A DNA stretch of 64,000 bases from Bradyrhizobium tropiciagri (GTDB lineage Bacteria; Pseudomonadota; Alphaproteobacteria; Rhizobiales; Xanthobacteraceae), in NCBI RefSeq assembly GCF_001189845.1, contig NZ_LFLZ01000004.1, positions 62,001 to 126,000 of the forward strand, given 5' to 3'. The notes beneath the pieces are model-generated. The model made no database searches. It was not told where the DNA came from and saw nothing but the letters and a program-made list of their open reading frames with translations. Position 1 is the stretch's first letter. The number at the start of each line of letters is the position of its first letter. Shown here one piece after another: positions 34,715-44,677 of the stretch. The translations under genes were made by a program, and so were the position numbers.

Positions 34715-36149
34715 GCCCGACTCCAAGGAAAACGACAGGGACGACGAGAAAAGCACTGTGCCGCGCAAGCGGAGCATCCTCTCGCGCGTGCTCGGGCGCA
34801 TGGTGTCGCTGCTCATCACGCTCGTGATCCTGGGCGGGCTCGGCTATCTCGGCTGGCTCGCCTTCCAGCCCAAGCCAAATGGAGGCGGCGGGCGCGGCGC
34901 GGGCGCGCGGCCCGATCTGCCGGTACCGGTGCTTGCGGCCACGCCACAGGTGCACGACGTGCCGGTCTATCTCGACGGGGTCGGCTCGGTGAAGGCGCTG
35001 AACACGGTCACCGTGCGCTCGCAGGTCGACGGCAAGCTGCTCAAGGTCAATTTCGTCGAGGGCCAGGACGTCAAGAAGGACGAGGTGCTCGGCGAGATCG
35101 ATCCCGCGATCTACCAGGCGCAATACGATCAGGCGGTGGCCACGAAGGCCAAGGACGAAGCGCTGCTCGCCAATCAGAAGATCGACCTTGCCCGCTATGA
35201 GCAGCTCGCTGCCACCAACGCGGGCTCCAAGCAGCAGGCCGACACGCAGCGCGCGCTGGTCGCGCAGCAGCAGGCCATCATCAAGGCCGACCAGGCCCAG
35301 ATCGATAATGCGCGCACCACGCTCGGCTATACCAAGATCGTTGCTCCGATCGCGGGGCGCGCCGGTCTGCGCCAGGTCGACCAGGGCAACATCATTCACG
35401 CCTCCGACACCACGGGGCTCGTGATCCTGACCCAGCTGCAGCCGATCGCGGTGTGGTTCAGCCTGCCGCAGCAGCAGATCATGCGGGTCAACGCCGCCGC
35501 CGCCAAAGGCCAGCTTGCGGTCGACGTGTTCGGCAATGACGGCGTCACCGTGATCGACACCGGCAAGCTCACCGGCATCGACAATCAGGTCGATCCGACC
35601 ACCGGCACGCTGAAGCTGAAGGCCGAGCTCCCGAATGCCAGCTACCAGCTCTGGCCCGGGCAGTTCGTCAATGTGCGGCTCAAGGTCGAGACCCTGCCGC
35701 AGGCGATCGTGGTGCCGACCTCGGCCGTGCAGCGCGGTCCAGCCGGCACGTTCAGCTATGTGATCGGCGCCGATAACGTCGTCACCGCCAAGCCGGTCAC
35801 GGTCACGCAGCAGAACGAGCATGAGGCCGTCATCGCCAGCGGGCTGACCACATCCGACCGCGTCGTCACGACCGGCTTTGCCAATCTCGCCGACGGCGCC
35901 AAGGTCATCGTCGGCAAGGACGACGGGCCACCGGCAGCCGATCTCGCGCCGCGCAAGCGCAGCCGCACTCCCGATGGCAAAACCGGGGGCCAGAGCAAGG
36001 ACGGCAAGCAGGACGGACAGGGCAAGAGCGGCGAGCATAACGGCCGGCCCGAGCACAGCGAACGTGACCAGAAGGGGCAGACCGGACCGGCGCCTGCGCC
36101 GGCGGCAGGGGGCGAACAGCCGGGCGGCGCGCCGAAGGCGCAGCCATGA
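34704..36149 (+). CDS. mdtA: RND efflux periplasmic adaptor, MdtA type
   Basis: The 481-residue membrane-fusion protein has one N-terminal helix (about 29-52), then VPVYLDGVGSVKALNTVTVRS and the lipoyl/hairpin region (GKLLKVNFVEGQDVKKDEVL; coiled coil about 140-205). Next come the beta-barrel domain (ITQLQPIAVWFSLPQQ style) and PNASYQLWPGQFVNVRL with GPAGTFSYVIG at the membrane-proximal end. The last about 80 residues form an unusual Lys/Gly/Gln/Pro-rich tail. It bridges the RND pumps and the outer-membrane factor. It overlaps the preceding gene by 11 nt and is 48 nt from mdtB. Confidence 0.9.
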   Translation: MLFKPDSKENDRDDEKSTVPRKRSILSRVLGRMVSLLITLVILGGLGYLGWLAFQPKPNGGGGRGAGARPDLPVPVLAATPQVHDVPVYLDGVGSVKALNTVTVRSQVDGKLLKVNFVEGQDVKKDEVLGEIDPAIYQAQYDQAVATKAKDEALLANQKIDLARYEQLAATNAGSKQQADTQRALVAQQQAIIKADQAQIDNARTTLGYTKIVAPIAGRAGLRQVDQGNIIHASDTTGLVILTQLQPIAVWFSLPQQQIMRVNAAAAKGQLAVDVFGNDGVTVIDTGKLTGIDNQVDPTTGTLKLKAELPNASYQLWPGQFVNVRLKVETLPQAIVVPTSAVQRGPAGTFSYVIGADNVVTAKPVTVTQQNEHEAVIASGLTTSDRVVTTGFANLADGAKVIVGKDDGPPAADLAPRKRSRTPDGKTGGQSKDGKQDGQGKSGEHNGRPEHSERDQKGQTGPAPAPAAGGEQPGGAPKAQP

Positions 36150-36197
36150 CCGGCTCCCCGACCTCGTAATGTCCGACGTTAAAGCGAGAACGCAACC

Positions 36198-39100
36198 ATG
36201 AGCGTCTCCGAACCGTTCATCCGCCGGCCGATCGCCACTTCGCTGCTCGGCATCGCCCTGATGATCGGCGGTGCGCTCGGCTATTGGGCACTGCCGGTCT
36301 CGGCGCTGCCGCAGGTCGACTTTCCGACCGTACAGGTGACGACGCAGCTGCCCGGTGCGAGCCCCGACGTGGTGGCCTCGCTGATCACGGCGCCGCTGGA
36401 GCGGCAGCTCGGGCAGATCCCGTCGCTGTCGTCGATGAACTCGACGAGCTCGTTCGGCGTCAGCCAGATCTCGCTGCAGTTCGACCTCAACCGCGACATC
36501 GACGGCGCCACGCAGGACGTGCAGGCCGCGATCAATGCCGCGGCCGGCATCCTGCCGAAGACGCTGCCGTACCCGCCGGTCTATGCCAAGGTGAACCCGG
36601 CGGACGCGCCGGTCATGACCCTGGCGCTGACCTCGGACACGATCTCGCTGCGGGCGATGAGCGATCTCGCCGACACCATCCTGGGCCAACGGCTGAGCCA
36701 GGTTTCCGGCGTCGGCCGGGTCTCGATCCTCGGCGGCCTCAAGCCGGCAGTGCGCGTGCAGGCCGACCTCGCCCGGCTTGCCGCCTATGGCATTGCGATG
36801 GAGGACCTGCGCAGCGCGATCGCCGGCGCCAACGTGTCGGGACCGAAGGGCTCGCTCGACGGCGCCCAGCAATCCTACACGATCGCCGCCAACGACCAGA
36901 TCGCAGCGGCCGACGCCTACCGGCCGATCATCATCGCCTACCGCAATGGCTCGCCGGTCACGATCGGCGATGTCGCCCAGATCGTGGACGGGCTGGAGAA
37001 CGACCGCACCGGCGGCTGGTACCAGGGCACACCGGCGGTCATCATCGATATCCAGCGTCAGCCCGGCGCCAACGTCATCGACGTCGTCAAGCAGATCCGC
37101 GGCGAAATCCCGCGGCTGCAGCGCTCGGTGCCGGCCGGCGTCAAGCTGACCATCGTCTCCGACCGCACGGTGACGATCCGCGCCTCGGTCCGCGACGTGC
37201 AGTTCACGCTGATCCTGAGCGTCGTGCTGGTGACCTTGGTGGTGCTGCTGTTCCTGCGGTCGCTGCGCGCGACCCTGATTGCCGGCGTCGCGCTGCCGCT
37301 GTCGCTGATCACGAGCTTCGGCATCATGTATTTCGCCGGCTTCAGCCTCGACAATCTGTCGCTGATGGCGCTGACCATCGGAACCGGTTTTGTGGTCGAC
37401 GACGCCATCGTCATGATCGAGAACATCGTCCGCCACATGGAAGACGGCGAGACTGTCATGGAAGCCTCGCTCAAGGGCGCCAGCGAGATCGGCTTCACCG
37501 TGATCTCGCTGACGGTATCGCTGATCGCGGTGTTCATTCCGCTGTTGTTCATGTCCGGGCTGGTCGGCCGCATGTTCCGCGAATTCGCGCTGACTTTGAC
37601 AATTGCGGTCGTGACCTCGGCAATCGTCTCGCTGACCCTGACGCCGATGATGTGCTCGCGGCTGCTCAAGGACATTCACGAGGAGATGGCGGTTCCGGGC
37701 CTCGCCGCGGTCAGCCGCTTCATCGACCGCATGGTGGAGTTCTACCATCGGACGCTGCTCTGGGTGCTGCAGCGCCAGCGCGCGACGCTGCTGGTGACGT
37801 TCGCGACCATCGCGCTGACGCTGATCATGTACGTGCTGGCGCCGAAGGGCTTCCTGCCGTTGCAGGACACCTCCTCGATCACGGCGGTGACCGAAGCCGG
37901 TCCCGACGTCTCGTTCGCCGAGATGCAGCGGCGGCAGAGCGCCGTCTCCGACATCATCAAGGCCGACCCCGACGTGGTCGGCGTGGTCTCGGTGATCGGC
38001 TCGGGTTCGGTCAATCCGACCACCAATGTCGGCCGCCTGGTGATGACCCTGAAGCCGCTCGACCAGCGGCGCGACGGCGTCGTCAACGTGATCGAGCGGC
38101 TGAAGCTGAAGATATCGTCGGTCCCCGGCATGACCGTCTACTTCCAGCCGGTGCAGGACGTGCAGATCTCGACCCAGTCCAGCCGCTCGCAATACCAGTA
38201 CACGCTGACCGCGACCGATGCCGCCGAAGTCTCGCAATGGGCCCAGAAGCTGGTCGCCGAGATGCGGCGCGACCCGATCTTCCGCGACGTCTCCTCGGAG
38301 GCGCAGGATGGCGGCTTGCGCGCGGCGCTCGACATCAACCGACAGCGTGCCGGCCAGCTCGGCGTCAATCTGCAGGGCGTCACCGACACGCTGAACGACG
38401 CCTTCGCGCAGCGTCAGATCTCGACCATCTACGGCCAGGCCAACCAGTACCGCGTGGTGCTCGAGGCGCTGCCGATGTATCAGCGCGACCCGTCGATCCT
38501 CGACAAGCTCTATCTGCCCGGCGCGAACGGCGCGCAGGTGCCGCTGTCGGCGGTGGCGACGCTGGTCCGCACCACGGCGCCGCTCGCGATCTCGCACCAG
38601 GCGCAATTCCCGTCGGTCTCGCTCAGCTTCAACCTGGCGCCCGGGGAGGCGCTGGGCGACGCGGTCGTCGCCGTCAAGGCGATCGAGAGCAGGATCGGGA
38701 TGCCCGGCAGCATCGTCGGCATCTATTCCGGCGACGCCGCCGAGTTTGCGCGCTCGCTTGCCGGGCAGCCCTGGCTGATCCTGGCCGCGATCATCACGAT
38801 CTACATCGTGCTCGGCGTGCTCTACGAGAGCTACATCCATCCGATCACGATTCTCTCGACGCTGCCCTCGGCCGGCGTCGGCGCTATCCTCGCCTTGATG
38901 CTGTGCGGGCAGGACCTGTCGGTGATCGGCCTGATCGGCATCATTCTGTTGATGGGCATCGTCAAGAAGAACGCCATCATGATGATCGACTTCGCGCTGG
39001 AGGCCGAGCGGCATCAGGGCATGTCGTCCTATGACGCCATCGTGCAGGCCTGCCTGTTGCGGTTCCGGCCGATCATGATGACGACCCTGGCGGCGCTGTT

Positions 39101-39326
39101 CGGCGCGCTGCCGCTCGCGATCGAAAGCGGCACCGGCGCCGAGCTGCGCTTCCCGCTCGGTATCTCGATCATCGGCGGCCTGCTGCTGAGCCAGCTGCTG
39201 ACGCTCTACACCACGCCCGTGATCTATCTCGCGCTCGACCGGCTCAACCGGCGGATCGAGCGGGCCGTGCCGGAGCCTGGTCCCAGCGGCCCGCCGATCG
39301 CGGGCGCCACCGAGGGCATGCAGTGA
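36198..39326 (+). CDS. mdtB: RND multidrug efflux pump, MdtB type
   Basis: The 1042-residue HAE1-type RND transporter has twelve helices and two large periplasmic loops. It opens SVSEPFIRRPIATSLLGIAL and carries the MdtB-like run VSALPQVDFPTVQVTTQLPG. TM4 carries the proton-relay acidic pair in GFVVDDAIVMIENI, and the second half has GIVKKNAIMMIDFALEAERH. With the MdtC-like partner downstream, it should form a hetero-trimeric pump for drugs, bile salts or plant compounds. The mdtC start overlaps its stop by GTGA. A 1491-aa antisense frame covers this gene but is a codon-bias artefact. Confidence 0.93.
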   Translation: MSVSEPFIRRPIATSLLGIALMIGGALGYWALPVSALPQVDFPTVQVTTQLPGASPDVVASLITAPLERQLGQIPSLSSMNSTSSFGVSQISLQFDLNRDIDGATQDVQAAINAAAGILPKTLPYPPVYAKVNPADAPVMTLALTSDTISLRAMSDLADTILGQRLSQVSGVGRVSILGGLKPAVRVQADLARLAAYGIAMEDLRSAIAGANVSGPKGSLDGAQQSYTIAANDQIAAADAYRPIIIAYRNGSPVTIGDVAQIVDGLENDRTGGWYQGTPAVIIDIQRQPGANVIDVVKQIRGEIPRLQRSVPAGVKLTIVSDRTVTIRASVRDVQFTLILSVVLVTLVVLLFLRSLRATLIAGVALPLSLITSFGIMYFAGFSLDNLSLMALTIGTGFVVDDAIVMIENIVRHMEDGETVMEASLKGASEIGFTVISLTVSLIAVFIPLLFMSGLVGRMFREFALTLTIAVVTSAIVSLTLTPMMCSRLLKDIHEEMAVPGLAAVSRFIDRMVEFYHRTLLWVLQRQRATLLVTFATIALTLIMYVLAPKGFLPLQDTSSITAVTEAGPDVSFAEMQRRQSAVSDIIKADPDVVGVVSVIGSGSVNPTTNVGRLVMTLKPLDQRRDGVVNVIERLKLKISSVPGMTVYFQPVQDVQISTQSSRSQYQYTLTATDAAEVSQWAQKLVAEMRRDPIFRDVSSEAQDGGLRAALDINRQRAGQLGVNLQGVTDTLNDAFAQRQISTIYGQANQYRVVLEALPMYQRDPSILDKLYLPGANGAQVPLSAVATLVRTTAPLAISHQAQFPSVSLSFNLAPGEALGDAVVAVKAIESRIGMPGSIVGIYSGDAAEFARSLAGQPWLILAAIITIYIVLGVLYESYIHPITILSTLPSAGVGAILALMLCGQDLSVIGLIGIILLMGIVKKNAIMMIDFALEAERHQGMSSYDAIVQACLLRFRPIMMTTLAALFGALPLAIESGTGAELRFPLGISIIGGLLLSQLLTLYTTPVIYLALDRLNRRIERAVPEPGPSGPPIAGATEGMQ

Positions 39327-42300
39327 TCTCGATCTCGGAGCCCTTCATCCGCCGGCCGGTGGGCACCACCTTGCTGGGGATCGGGCTGTTCCTGGTCGGG
39401 ATCGTCGCCTACCAGTTCCTGCCGGTGTCGTCGGTTCCGAACGTCGATTTCCCGACCATCCGGGTGTCGGCGTCCCGGCCCGGTGCCGATCCCTCCGTGA
39501 TGGCTTCGACCGTTGCAGCGCCGCTGGAGCGCAAGCTCGGCACCATCTCGGGCGTCGACCAGATCACCTCGACGAGCTCGCTCGGCGTCACCAGCATCCA
39601 GGTGCAGTTCTCGATCGGCCGTGACATCGACCGCGCCGCGCGCGACGTGCAGGCGGCGATCAATGCTTCGCTCGCCGATCTGCCGAGCGACCTGCCGTCG
39701 CTGCCCAAGTTCCGCAAGGCCAATCCGGCTGCGGCGCCCGTGTTCGTGCTGGCGCTGACCTCGAAGACGATCTCGACCAGCGCGATGTACGATGTCGCCG
39801 ACACCGTGCTGGCACAGCGCATCTCGCAGGTGCCGGGGGTCGGCGAGGTCACCGTCAGTGGCGCCGACCAGCCGGCAGTGCGCATCGCGCTCAATCCGGT
39901 GTCGCTGGCCAATGCCGGAATCTCGACCGACGACGTCCGGCTCGCGATCATCAATGCCAATCCGCTGGGTCCCGTCGGCATCTTCAACGGCGACCGGCTA
40001 GCCGAGACGCTATCGATCAACAAGCAGATGCGCACCGCGGCCGAGTTCCGCGACATCCTCATCAAGAGCTCGAACGGCAATTTCGTCCGCCTCTCCGACG
40101 TCGCCGAGGTCGAGGATTCCGTCCGCAACTCGCGCTCGATCGCCTGGTTCAACAAGCAGCCGGCGGTGCTGATCCAGATCACCAAGCAGGGCGACGCCAA
40201 CGTCATCGACACCGTCGACAACGTTCGCCGGCTGCTGCCGGAACTGAGGAAGTGGATCCCGGCCGGCGTCGAGATCTCGACCCTGGTCGATCGCACCGGA
40301 ACGATCCGCGCCAGCGTCGAGGATATGCAGTTCACGCTGCTGGCGACCGCCATGCTTGTGATGGTCGTGGTGTTCGTGTTCCTGCGCCGGGTGGTGCCGA
40401 CGATCGCGGCCGGCGTCTCGGTGCCGCTGGCGCTGGCCGGCACCTGCGCCGGGATGTGGCTCGCCGGCTTCTCGATCGACAATCTGTCGCTGATGGCGCT
40501 CGCGATCTCGGTCGGCTTCGTGGTCGACGACGCCATCGTCATGATCGAGAACATGTACCGCAATCTCGAGCAGGGCATGGCGCCATATCCGGCCGCGGTC
40601 GAAGGCGCCAAGCAGATCGGCTTCACTGTGCTGTCGATCTCGCTGTCGCTGATCGCGGCCTTCACGCCGCTGATCTTCATGGACGGCATCGTCGGCCGGC
40701 TGCTGCGGGAGTTCTCGCTGACCCTGACGTTTGCCATCATCGTGTCGACCCTGGTGTCGGTGACGATCACGCCGATGATCTGCGCCCACTACATCAAGGA
40801 GGCGACCTCGGAGCACGCGACCTGGTACGACCGCGCCATCGAGGGCACGCTGTCGCGGGTCGTGGCATTCTATGCATCGACCCTGCGCATCGTGCTCGGC
40901 TATCCCTTCCTGACCCTGATCGTGTTCTTCGCCACCGTCGCCCTGACGGTGACGCTCTACATCAAGACGCCGAAGGGCTATTTCCCGACCGACGACAGCG
41001 GATTCGTGATCGGTTCGACACGGGCCTCGGCCGATATCTCGTTCCAGTCGATGCTCCAGCTGCAGCAGCGGCTCGCCGACATCGTGATGGCAGACCCCGC
41101 GGTCGCCGGCATTGGCTCGTCGGTCGGCTCCGGCGGCGGCCCGGGCGGCGCCACCTCCAACCGCGGCACCATGTTCATCAGCCTGAAGCCGCCGGAGGAG
41201 CGGGGAGGCATGTCGACCGCCCAGGTGATCGACCGGCTGCGCCGCAACCTGTTCATGGTGCCGGGCATCCGCCTGTTCATGTTCGCCGCGCAGGACATCC
41301 GCACCGGCGGCCGGCAGAGCGATTCCGACTATCAATACACGCTCGCCTCGACCGACCTCGATCTGTTGCAGAAATGGGCGCCGCTCGTCGCCAAGCGGAT
41401 GGAGACGGTGGAGGGCATCACCGACGTGTCCTCCGACCGCGATCCCGGCGGCCTGCAGCTCAACCTCGTGATCGACCGCAAGATCGCCTCCAGCCTCGGC
41501 GTCCGGGTGCAGGATATCGACAACGCGCTGAACAACGCGTTCTCGCAGCGGCAGATCTCTTACATCTACACCCAGCGCAACCAGTACGTGGTGGTGCTCG
41601 AGATTGATCCGAAGTTCCAGAGCGATCCCTCGAACCTCGAGCGCATCTATGTCGCCGGCGCCAACGACGTGCAGGTGCCGCTGTCGGCGCTGGTGCGCTA
41701 CGAGCGCGGACTGTCGGCGCTCGCGGTCTATCATTCCGGCGGCTTCCCCTCGACCACGGTGTCGTTCAACCTGTTGCCGGACGTGCCGCTGGAGGTCGCG
41801 ACCACGAACATCCAGCAGGCGGTCGACGAGCTGCACATGCCGGAGGGCATCCGCGGCAGCTTCGACGGCAATGCCGGCGACTTCAACAAGACGAGCGGGC
41901 GGCAGCCGCTGTTGATCCTCGGCGCGCTGATCGCGATGTATATCGTGCTCGGCGTGCTCTATGAGAGCCTCGCGCATCCGATCACGATCATCTCGACACT
42001 GCCGTCGGCCGGCCTCGGCGCCCTGCTGGCGTTGCAGGTGACCAACACGCCGCTGACCGTGATCGCCTTCGTCGGCATCATCCTCCTGATCGGCATCGTC
42101 AAGAAGAACGGCATCATGATGGTCGACTTCGCGCTCGAGGCCGAACGGCACCAGGGCCTGTCGTCGCGGGACGCGATCTTCGAGGCCTGCCGGGCGCGCT
42201 TCCGCCCGATCCTGATGACGACGATGGCCGCGCTGTTTGCCGGCATCCCGCTGGTCATTGCGACCGGCCCGGGCACCGAGCTGCGGCGGCCGCTCGGCAT

Positions 42301-42427
42301 CACCATCATCGGCGGCCTGTTCGTGTCGCAGATCCTGACGCTCTACACCACGCCGGTGATCTATCTCTTGATCGACCGGCTGCGTCAGCGCCGCGAGCCG
42401 TCAGGCGTGCACGCGCCGGCGGAATAG
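39323..42427 (+). CDS. mdtC: RND multidrug efflux pump, MdtC type
   Basis: The 1034-residue RND transporter resembles MdtC more than MdtB: VSSVPNVDFPTIRVSASRPG, then SSLGVTSIQVQFSIGRDIDRAARDVQAAINA. TM4 has GFVVDDAIVMIENMYRNLEQ, and the second half has GIVKKNGIMMVDFALEAERH. Start GTG 39323 overlaps the mdtB stop (GTGA), so translation is coupled. It is the last gene of the four-gene OMF-mdtA-mdtB-mdtC operon. The substrate is unknown. Confidence 0.93.
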   Translation: MISISEPFIRRPVGTTLLGIGLFLVGIVAYQFLPVSSVPNVDFPTIRVSASRPGADPSVMASTVAAPLERKLGTISGVDQITSTSSLGVTSIQVQFSIGRDIDRAARDVQAAINASLADLPSDLPSLPKFRKANPAAAPVFVLALTSKTISTSAMYDVADTVLAQRISQVPGVGEVTVSGADQPAVRIALNPVSLANAGISTDDVRLAIINANPLGPVGIFNGDRLAETLSINKQMRTAAEFRDILIKSSNGNFVRLSDVAEVEDSVRNSRSIAWFNKQPAVLIQITKQGDANVIDTVDNVRRLLPELRKWIPAGVEISTLVDRTGTIRASVEDMQFTLLATAMLVMVVVFVFLRRVVPTIAAGVSVPLALAGTCAGMWLAGFSIDNLSLMALAISVGFVVDDAIVMIENMYRNLEQGMAPYPAAVEGAKQIGFTVLSISLSLIAAFTPLIFMDGIVGRLLREFSLTLTFAIIVSTLVSVTITPMICAHYIKEATSEHATWYDRAIEGTLSRVVAFYASTLRIVLGYPFLTLIVFFATVALTVTLYIKTPKGYFPTDDSGFVIGSTRASADISFQSMLQLQQRLADIVMADPAVAGIGSSVGSGGGPGGATSNRGTMFISLKPPEERGGMSTAQVIDRLRRNLFMVPGIRLFMFAAQDIRTGGRQSDSDYQYTLASTDLDLLQKWAPLVAKRMETVEGITDVSSDRDPGGLQLNLVIDRKIASSLGVRVQDIDNALNNAFSQRQISYIYTQRNQYVVVLEIDPKFQSDPSNLERIYVAGANDVQVPLSALVRYERGLSALAVYHSGGFPSTTVSFNLLPDVPLEVATTNIQQAVDELHMPEGIRGSFDGNAGDFNKTSGRQPLLILGALIAMYIVLGVLYESLAHPITIISTLPSAGLGALLALQVTNTPLTVIAFVGIILLIGIVKKNGIMMVDFALEAERHQGLSSRDAIFEACRARFRPILMTTMAALFAGIPLVIATGPGTELRRPLGITIIGGLFVSQILTLYTTPVIYLLIDRLRQRREPSGVHAPAE

Positions 42428-42462
42428 TTTGAATTGCGCCGTCGTGGGCGTATAGCGAAGCG

Positions 42463-43187
42463 ATGTCCGAACCGACCGAAGTCAAATCCGACGTTATCGC
42501 CGAGATCGAGGATTGCGCGCGTTGCGGCAAGCCGCTGCCGCTCTGCATCTGCGACAGCGTCACACCGATCGAAAGCCGCATTCAGCTCCTGATCCTGATC
42601 CATCCGCAGGAGCAGGACAGGGCGCTCGGTACCGCGCGGCTGCTGGCGCAGCATTTCGAGAACGCCGTGGTGCGGATCGGATTGTCGTGGCCGAGCCTTG
42701 CCAAGGCGCTCGGCCGCCCGGTGCCCGACCCGTCGCGCTGGGCGGTGCTCTATCTCGCTCGGCCAAGGTCGAGGACCTCGAGACCGATGCCGAGATCGTC
42801 GCGATCAACCGCAAGGGCGAGCTCGAGCCGCATCAGCGCGCGATCCTGTCCGACATCGAGGGCATCGTGCTGCTCGATGGCACCTGGAGCCAGGCCAAGG
42901 CGCTGTGGTGGCGCAACGCCTGGATGCTGAAGTGCCAGCGGGTGATTCTCGGGCCGAAACGCCCCTCGCTGTACGGCAAGTTGCGCCGGGAACCGCGGCG
43001 CGACGGTTTGTCCACCATCGAGGCGGCCGCGATCCTGCTGGCCGGGCTGCAGAAGCGGCCCGATATCGCCGCAACGTTAACTGACAGTTTCGAGCGGATG
43101 CTGGCGAGATTCCGCGAAGTCCAGGCCAAAATGCCGGAATTGGCGCCAAAACCCAGGAAACGCGACTACCGGAGGCGCCGACGTTAG
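42463..43187 (+). CDS. DTW domain protein (tRNA-uridine aminocarboxypropyltransferase-like), frameshifted near 42757
   Basis: The protein is 241 residues if one base is restored. The N-terminus carries a zinc-binding cysteine cluster (DCARCGKPLPLCICD). The DTW core is LDGTWSQAKALWWRN (D-x-x-W), with YGKLRREPRRDGLSTIEAAA following. DTW proteins such as E. coli TapT attach the 3-amino-3-carboxypropyl group to uridine 47 of tRNA. As sequenced, the frame breaks after VLYL; adding one G gives VLYLGSAKVEDL and continues to 43187. It starts 35 nt after mdtC and precedes tRNA-Cys. Confidence 0.85.
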
Positions 43188-43242
43188 CTGTTGGGCTTGG
43201 TTGCCTATCGCAGAGAGGGCGTATATGAAGTGCGCCGCAAGG

Positions 43243-43316
43243 GGCCACGTGGCGGAGTGGTTACGCAACGGTCTGCAAAACCGTGTACACCAGTTCAATT
43301 CTGGTCGTGGCCTCCA
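43243..43316 (+). tRNA. tRNA-Cys (GCA anticodon)
   Basis: Acceptor GGCCACG pairs with CGTGGCC, the anticodon stem ACGGT/ACCGT encloses loop CTGCAAA with GCA at 34-36, and CCA is encoded at 43314-43316. TATATG at 43222-43227 is a plausible -10 element about 16 nt upstream. Confidence 0.95.
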
Positions 43317-43359
43317 CTCATCTCATCAATGGCTTGCAGCCGACAAATGAGAAGCCGCA

Positions 43360-43542
43360 TTAGCTCGCGGCGTACCAACCTTCAGGAAACGGAATCAGCG
43401 GCCACGGCGCCTGGTTGTCATTGGCAGCGCGCGGCGGCGGCTGAATGCGGGGCGAAGGTTGGGCCACGAAATCCTCCTGAGCAATAGGCGCGATGGCCGT
43501 ACGCACGGCGTCCAGCAGCAGATCAAATTCGACTTCGCTCAT
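43360..43542 (-). CDS. hypothetical small protein (60 aa)
   Basis: ATG 43542 is chosen over an upstream frame start because GGAGAG lies 4-5 nt before it. The protein begins MSEVEFDLLLDAVRTAIAPI, a likely amphipathic helix, then a Pro/Gln/Asn-rich linker (PPPRAANDNQAPW) and an aromatic end (PEGWYAAS). It has no signal peptide, cysteines or known domain. Small proteins of this style occur in Bradyrhizobiaceae without known role. It stands alone downstream of tRNA-Cys, on the opposite strand. Confidence 0.55.
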   Translation of the reverse strand: MSEVEFDLLLDAVRTAIAPIAQEDFVAQPSPRIQPPPRAANDNQAPWPLIPFPEGWYAAS

Positions 43543-43951
43543 CGCGCTCTCCGAGGTTCGAGAGCGCAATGGTCGCAAAACTGTCTTCGGTCCGGATTGA
43601 GCGATTCGTTCGAATTTTATGAAAAGAACGATGGCGCCCTGTTTGGTTAATAAATCGCTGATGACCCCTTCGGGAACCTAGGTCGGCACTGCCGCACCTC
43701 GTGTGAGACAAATCACATCTTGCGAAAAACTCTTCCCGGAATTCCCGGCAATATTCATAGCCGTCAAATATCGCAGGAATTTTAGGAAGACGTGACAGTG
43801 AAGGCAAGCAGACCGCGGTGTCGCCTATCGCGCGTTGCATCGATTCTCGGCCCTCGCTGACTTCGTTCGCCAGAGCCGGGCAGCGCCGCTCTACGCCCGA
43901 TGCCTACCGCCCATGCGCGGCGGAAATTCCCGAGGTCGGTCACGAACGTGG
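43543..43951. other. intergenic stretch without a supported gene
   Basis: The stretch is AT-richer than its neighbours around 43600-43760. It holds no ORF with a ribosome site and no strong hairpin. It lies upstream of the 60-aa gene and downstream of the TetR gene. Confidence 0.35.
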
Positions 43952-44596
43952 TCAAGCCAGCCCGGCGAGGTCATCCGGCAGCATGGTCTTGAATTGTGTC
44001 AGCACCTGCCGCGCCTTTTTCGGCGGCAGCGTGATCGCGTGGCGTACTGCGGCCGCGATCAGCGTCATCGTCAGTGCTGAGAAGGTCGCGAGGGTGGCGG
44101 CCGGCACGCCGGGCGCAACCCGCCGGATTGCGTCGGACAGCAGGCCGGCGAGCACGGCCATGTCGTCGGCATCGAGCTTTTGCAGGGCGCGGTCGGCCTG
44201 CGTCGCCTGCCAGATGTCGCGCATGACAGGCTCGCGCATGAACATCTCGCAGTAGCTGTCGACGATCCGGCAAAGCGCCGGATGCAGGTCGCGCGGGGCC
44301 GTGACGGCAGCCAGATCGCGCCTGACACAATCGCGTCCGACGGCGTTGTGCCGTTCCGCCAGCGTGCCGATGATCGCGGCCTTGTCCGGGAAATATTGAT
44401 AGAGCGAGCCGAATGCGACGCCGCTGCGTTCGACGATGTCGCTCATCCGAAAGGCCTCGCTGCCTTTCTCCGCCATGATCTCGGTCGCGCAGGCGAGGAT
44501 GCGCTCGAACCGTTCGCGGCTGCGCTGCTGCGTCGGAGCAAGCCGCGCCAGCCCGGGCAGGGGGGCTTCCACGGGCGCGGCCTTTCGTCTCGCCAC
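43952..44596 (-). CDS. TetR/AcrR family transcriptional regulator
   Basis: The 214-residue protein has an N-terminal helix-turn-helix: RSRERFERILACATEIMAEKGSEAFRMSDIVERSGVAFGSLYQYFPDKAAIIGTLAER (about 25-80, described here in pieces: recognition helix around GVAFGSLYQYF). The C-terminal ligand domain is helical (CRIVDSYCEMFMREPVMRDIW). It is divergent from the DUF1772 membrane protein gene, 94 nt apart, with two direct-repeat sites between, so it probably represses that gene and itself. The ligand is unknown. Confidence 0.88.
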   Translation of the reverse strand: MARRKAAPVEAPLPGLARLAPTQQRSRERFERILACATEIMAEKGSEAFRMSDIVERSGVAFGSLYQYFPDKAAIIGTLAERHNAVGRDCVRRDLAAVTAPRDLHPALCRIVDSYCEMFMREPVMRDIWQATQADRALQKLDADDMAVLAGLLSDAIRRVAPGVPAATLATFSALTMTLIAAAVRHAITLPPKKARQVLTQFKTMLPDDLAGLA

Positions 44597-44619
44597 CTTC
44601 TGTCTCCTTCGAAATCGGG

Positions 44620-44677
44620 TTGACGTCTCTAATACGAGAGTTTATCGCATTTTGCAAACACGAGTATCTCTCGCATT
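44620..44677 (+). promoter_or_regulatory. putative operator (two direct repeats) and promoter of the DUF1772 gene
   Basis: Two 18-nt related sites, ACGAGAGTTTATCGCATT (44634-44651) and ACGAGTATCTCTCGCATT (44660-44677), repeat with 26-nt spacing. TTGACG (44620-44625), a possible -35, lies just upstream, so a bound regulator would cover the promoter. CGAGAG and CTCTCG also form inverted arms. The adjacent TetR protein is the likely binder. Confidence 0.5.

Noticed and set aside
34539..39014. A 1491-codon open frame on the minus strand
   Set aside because: It lies opposite the efflux genes and is His/Arg/Gly-rich, as expected of a reverse reading of biased codons.
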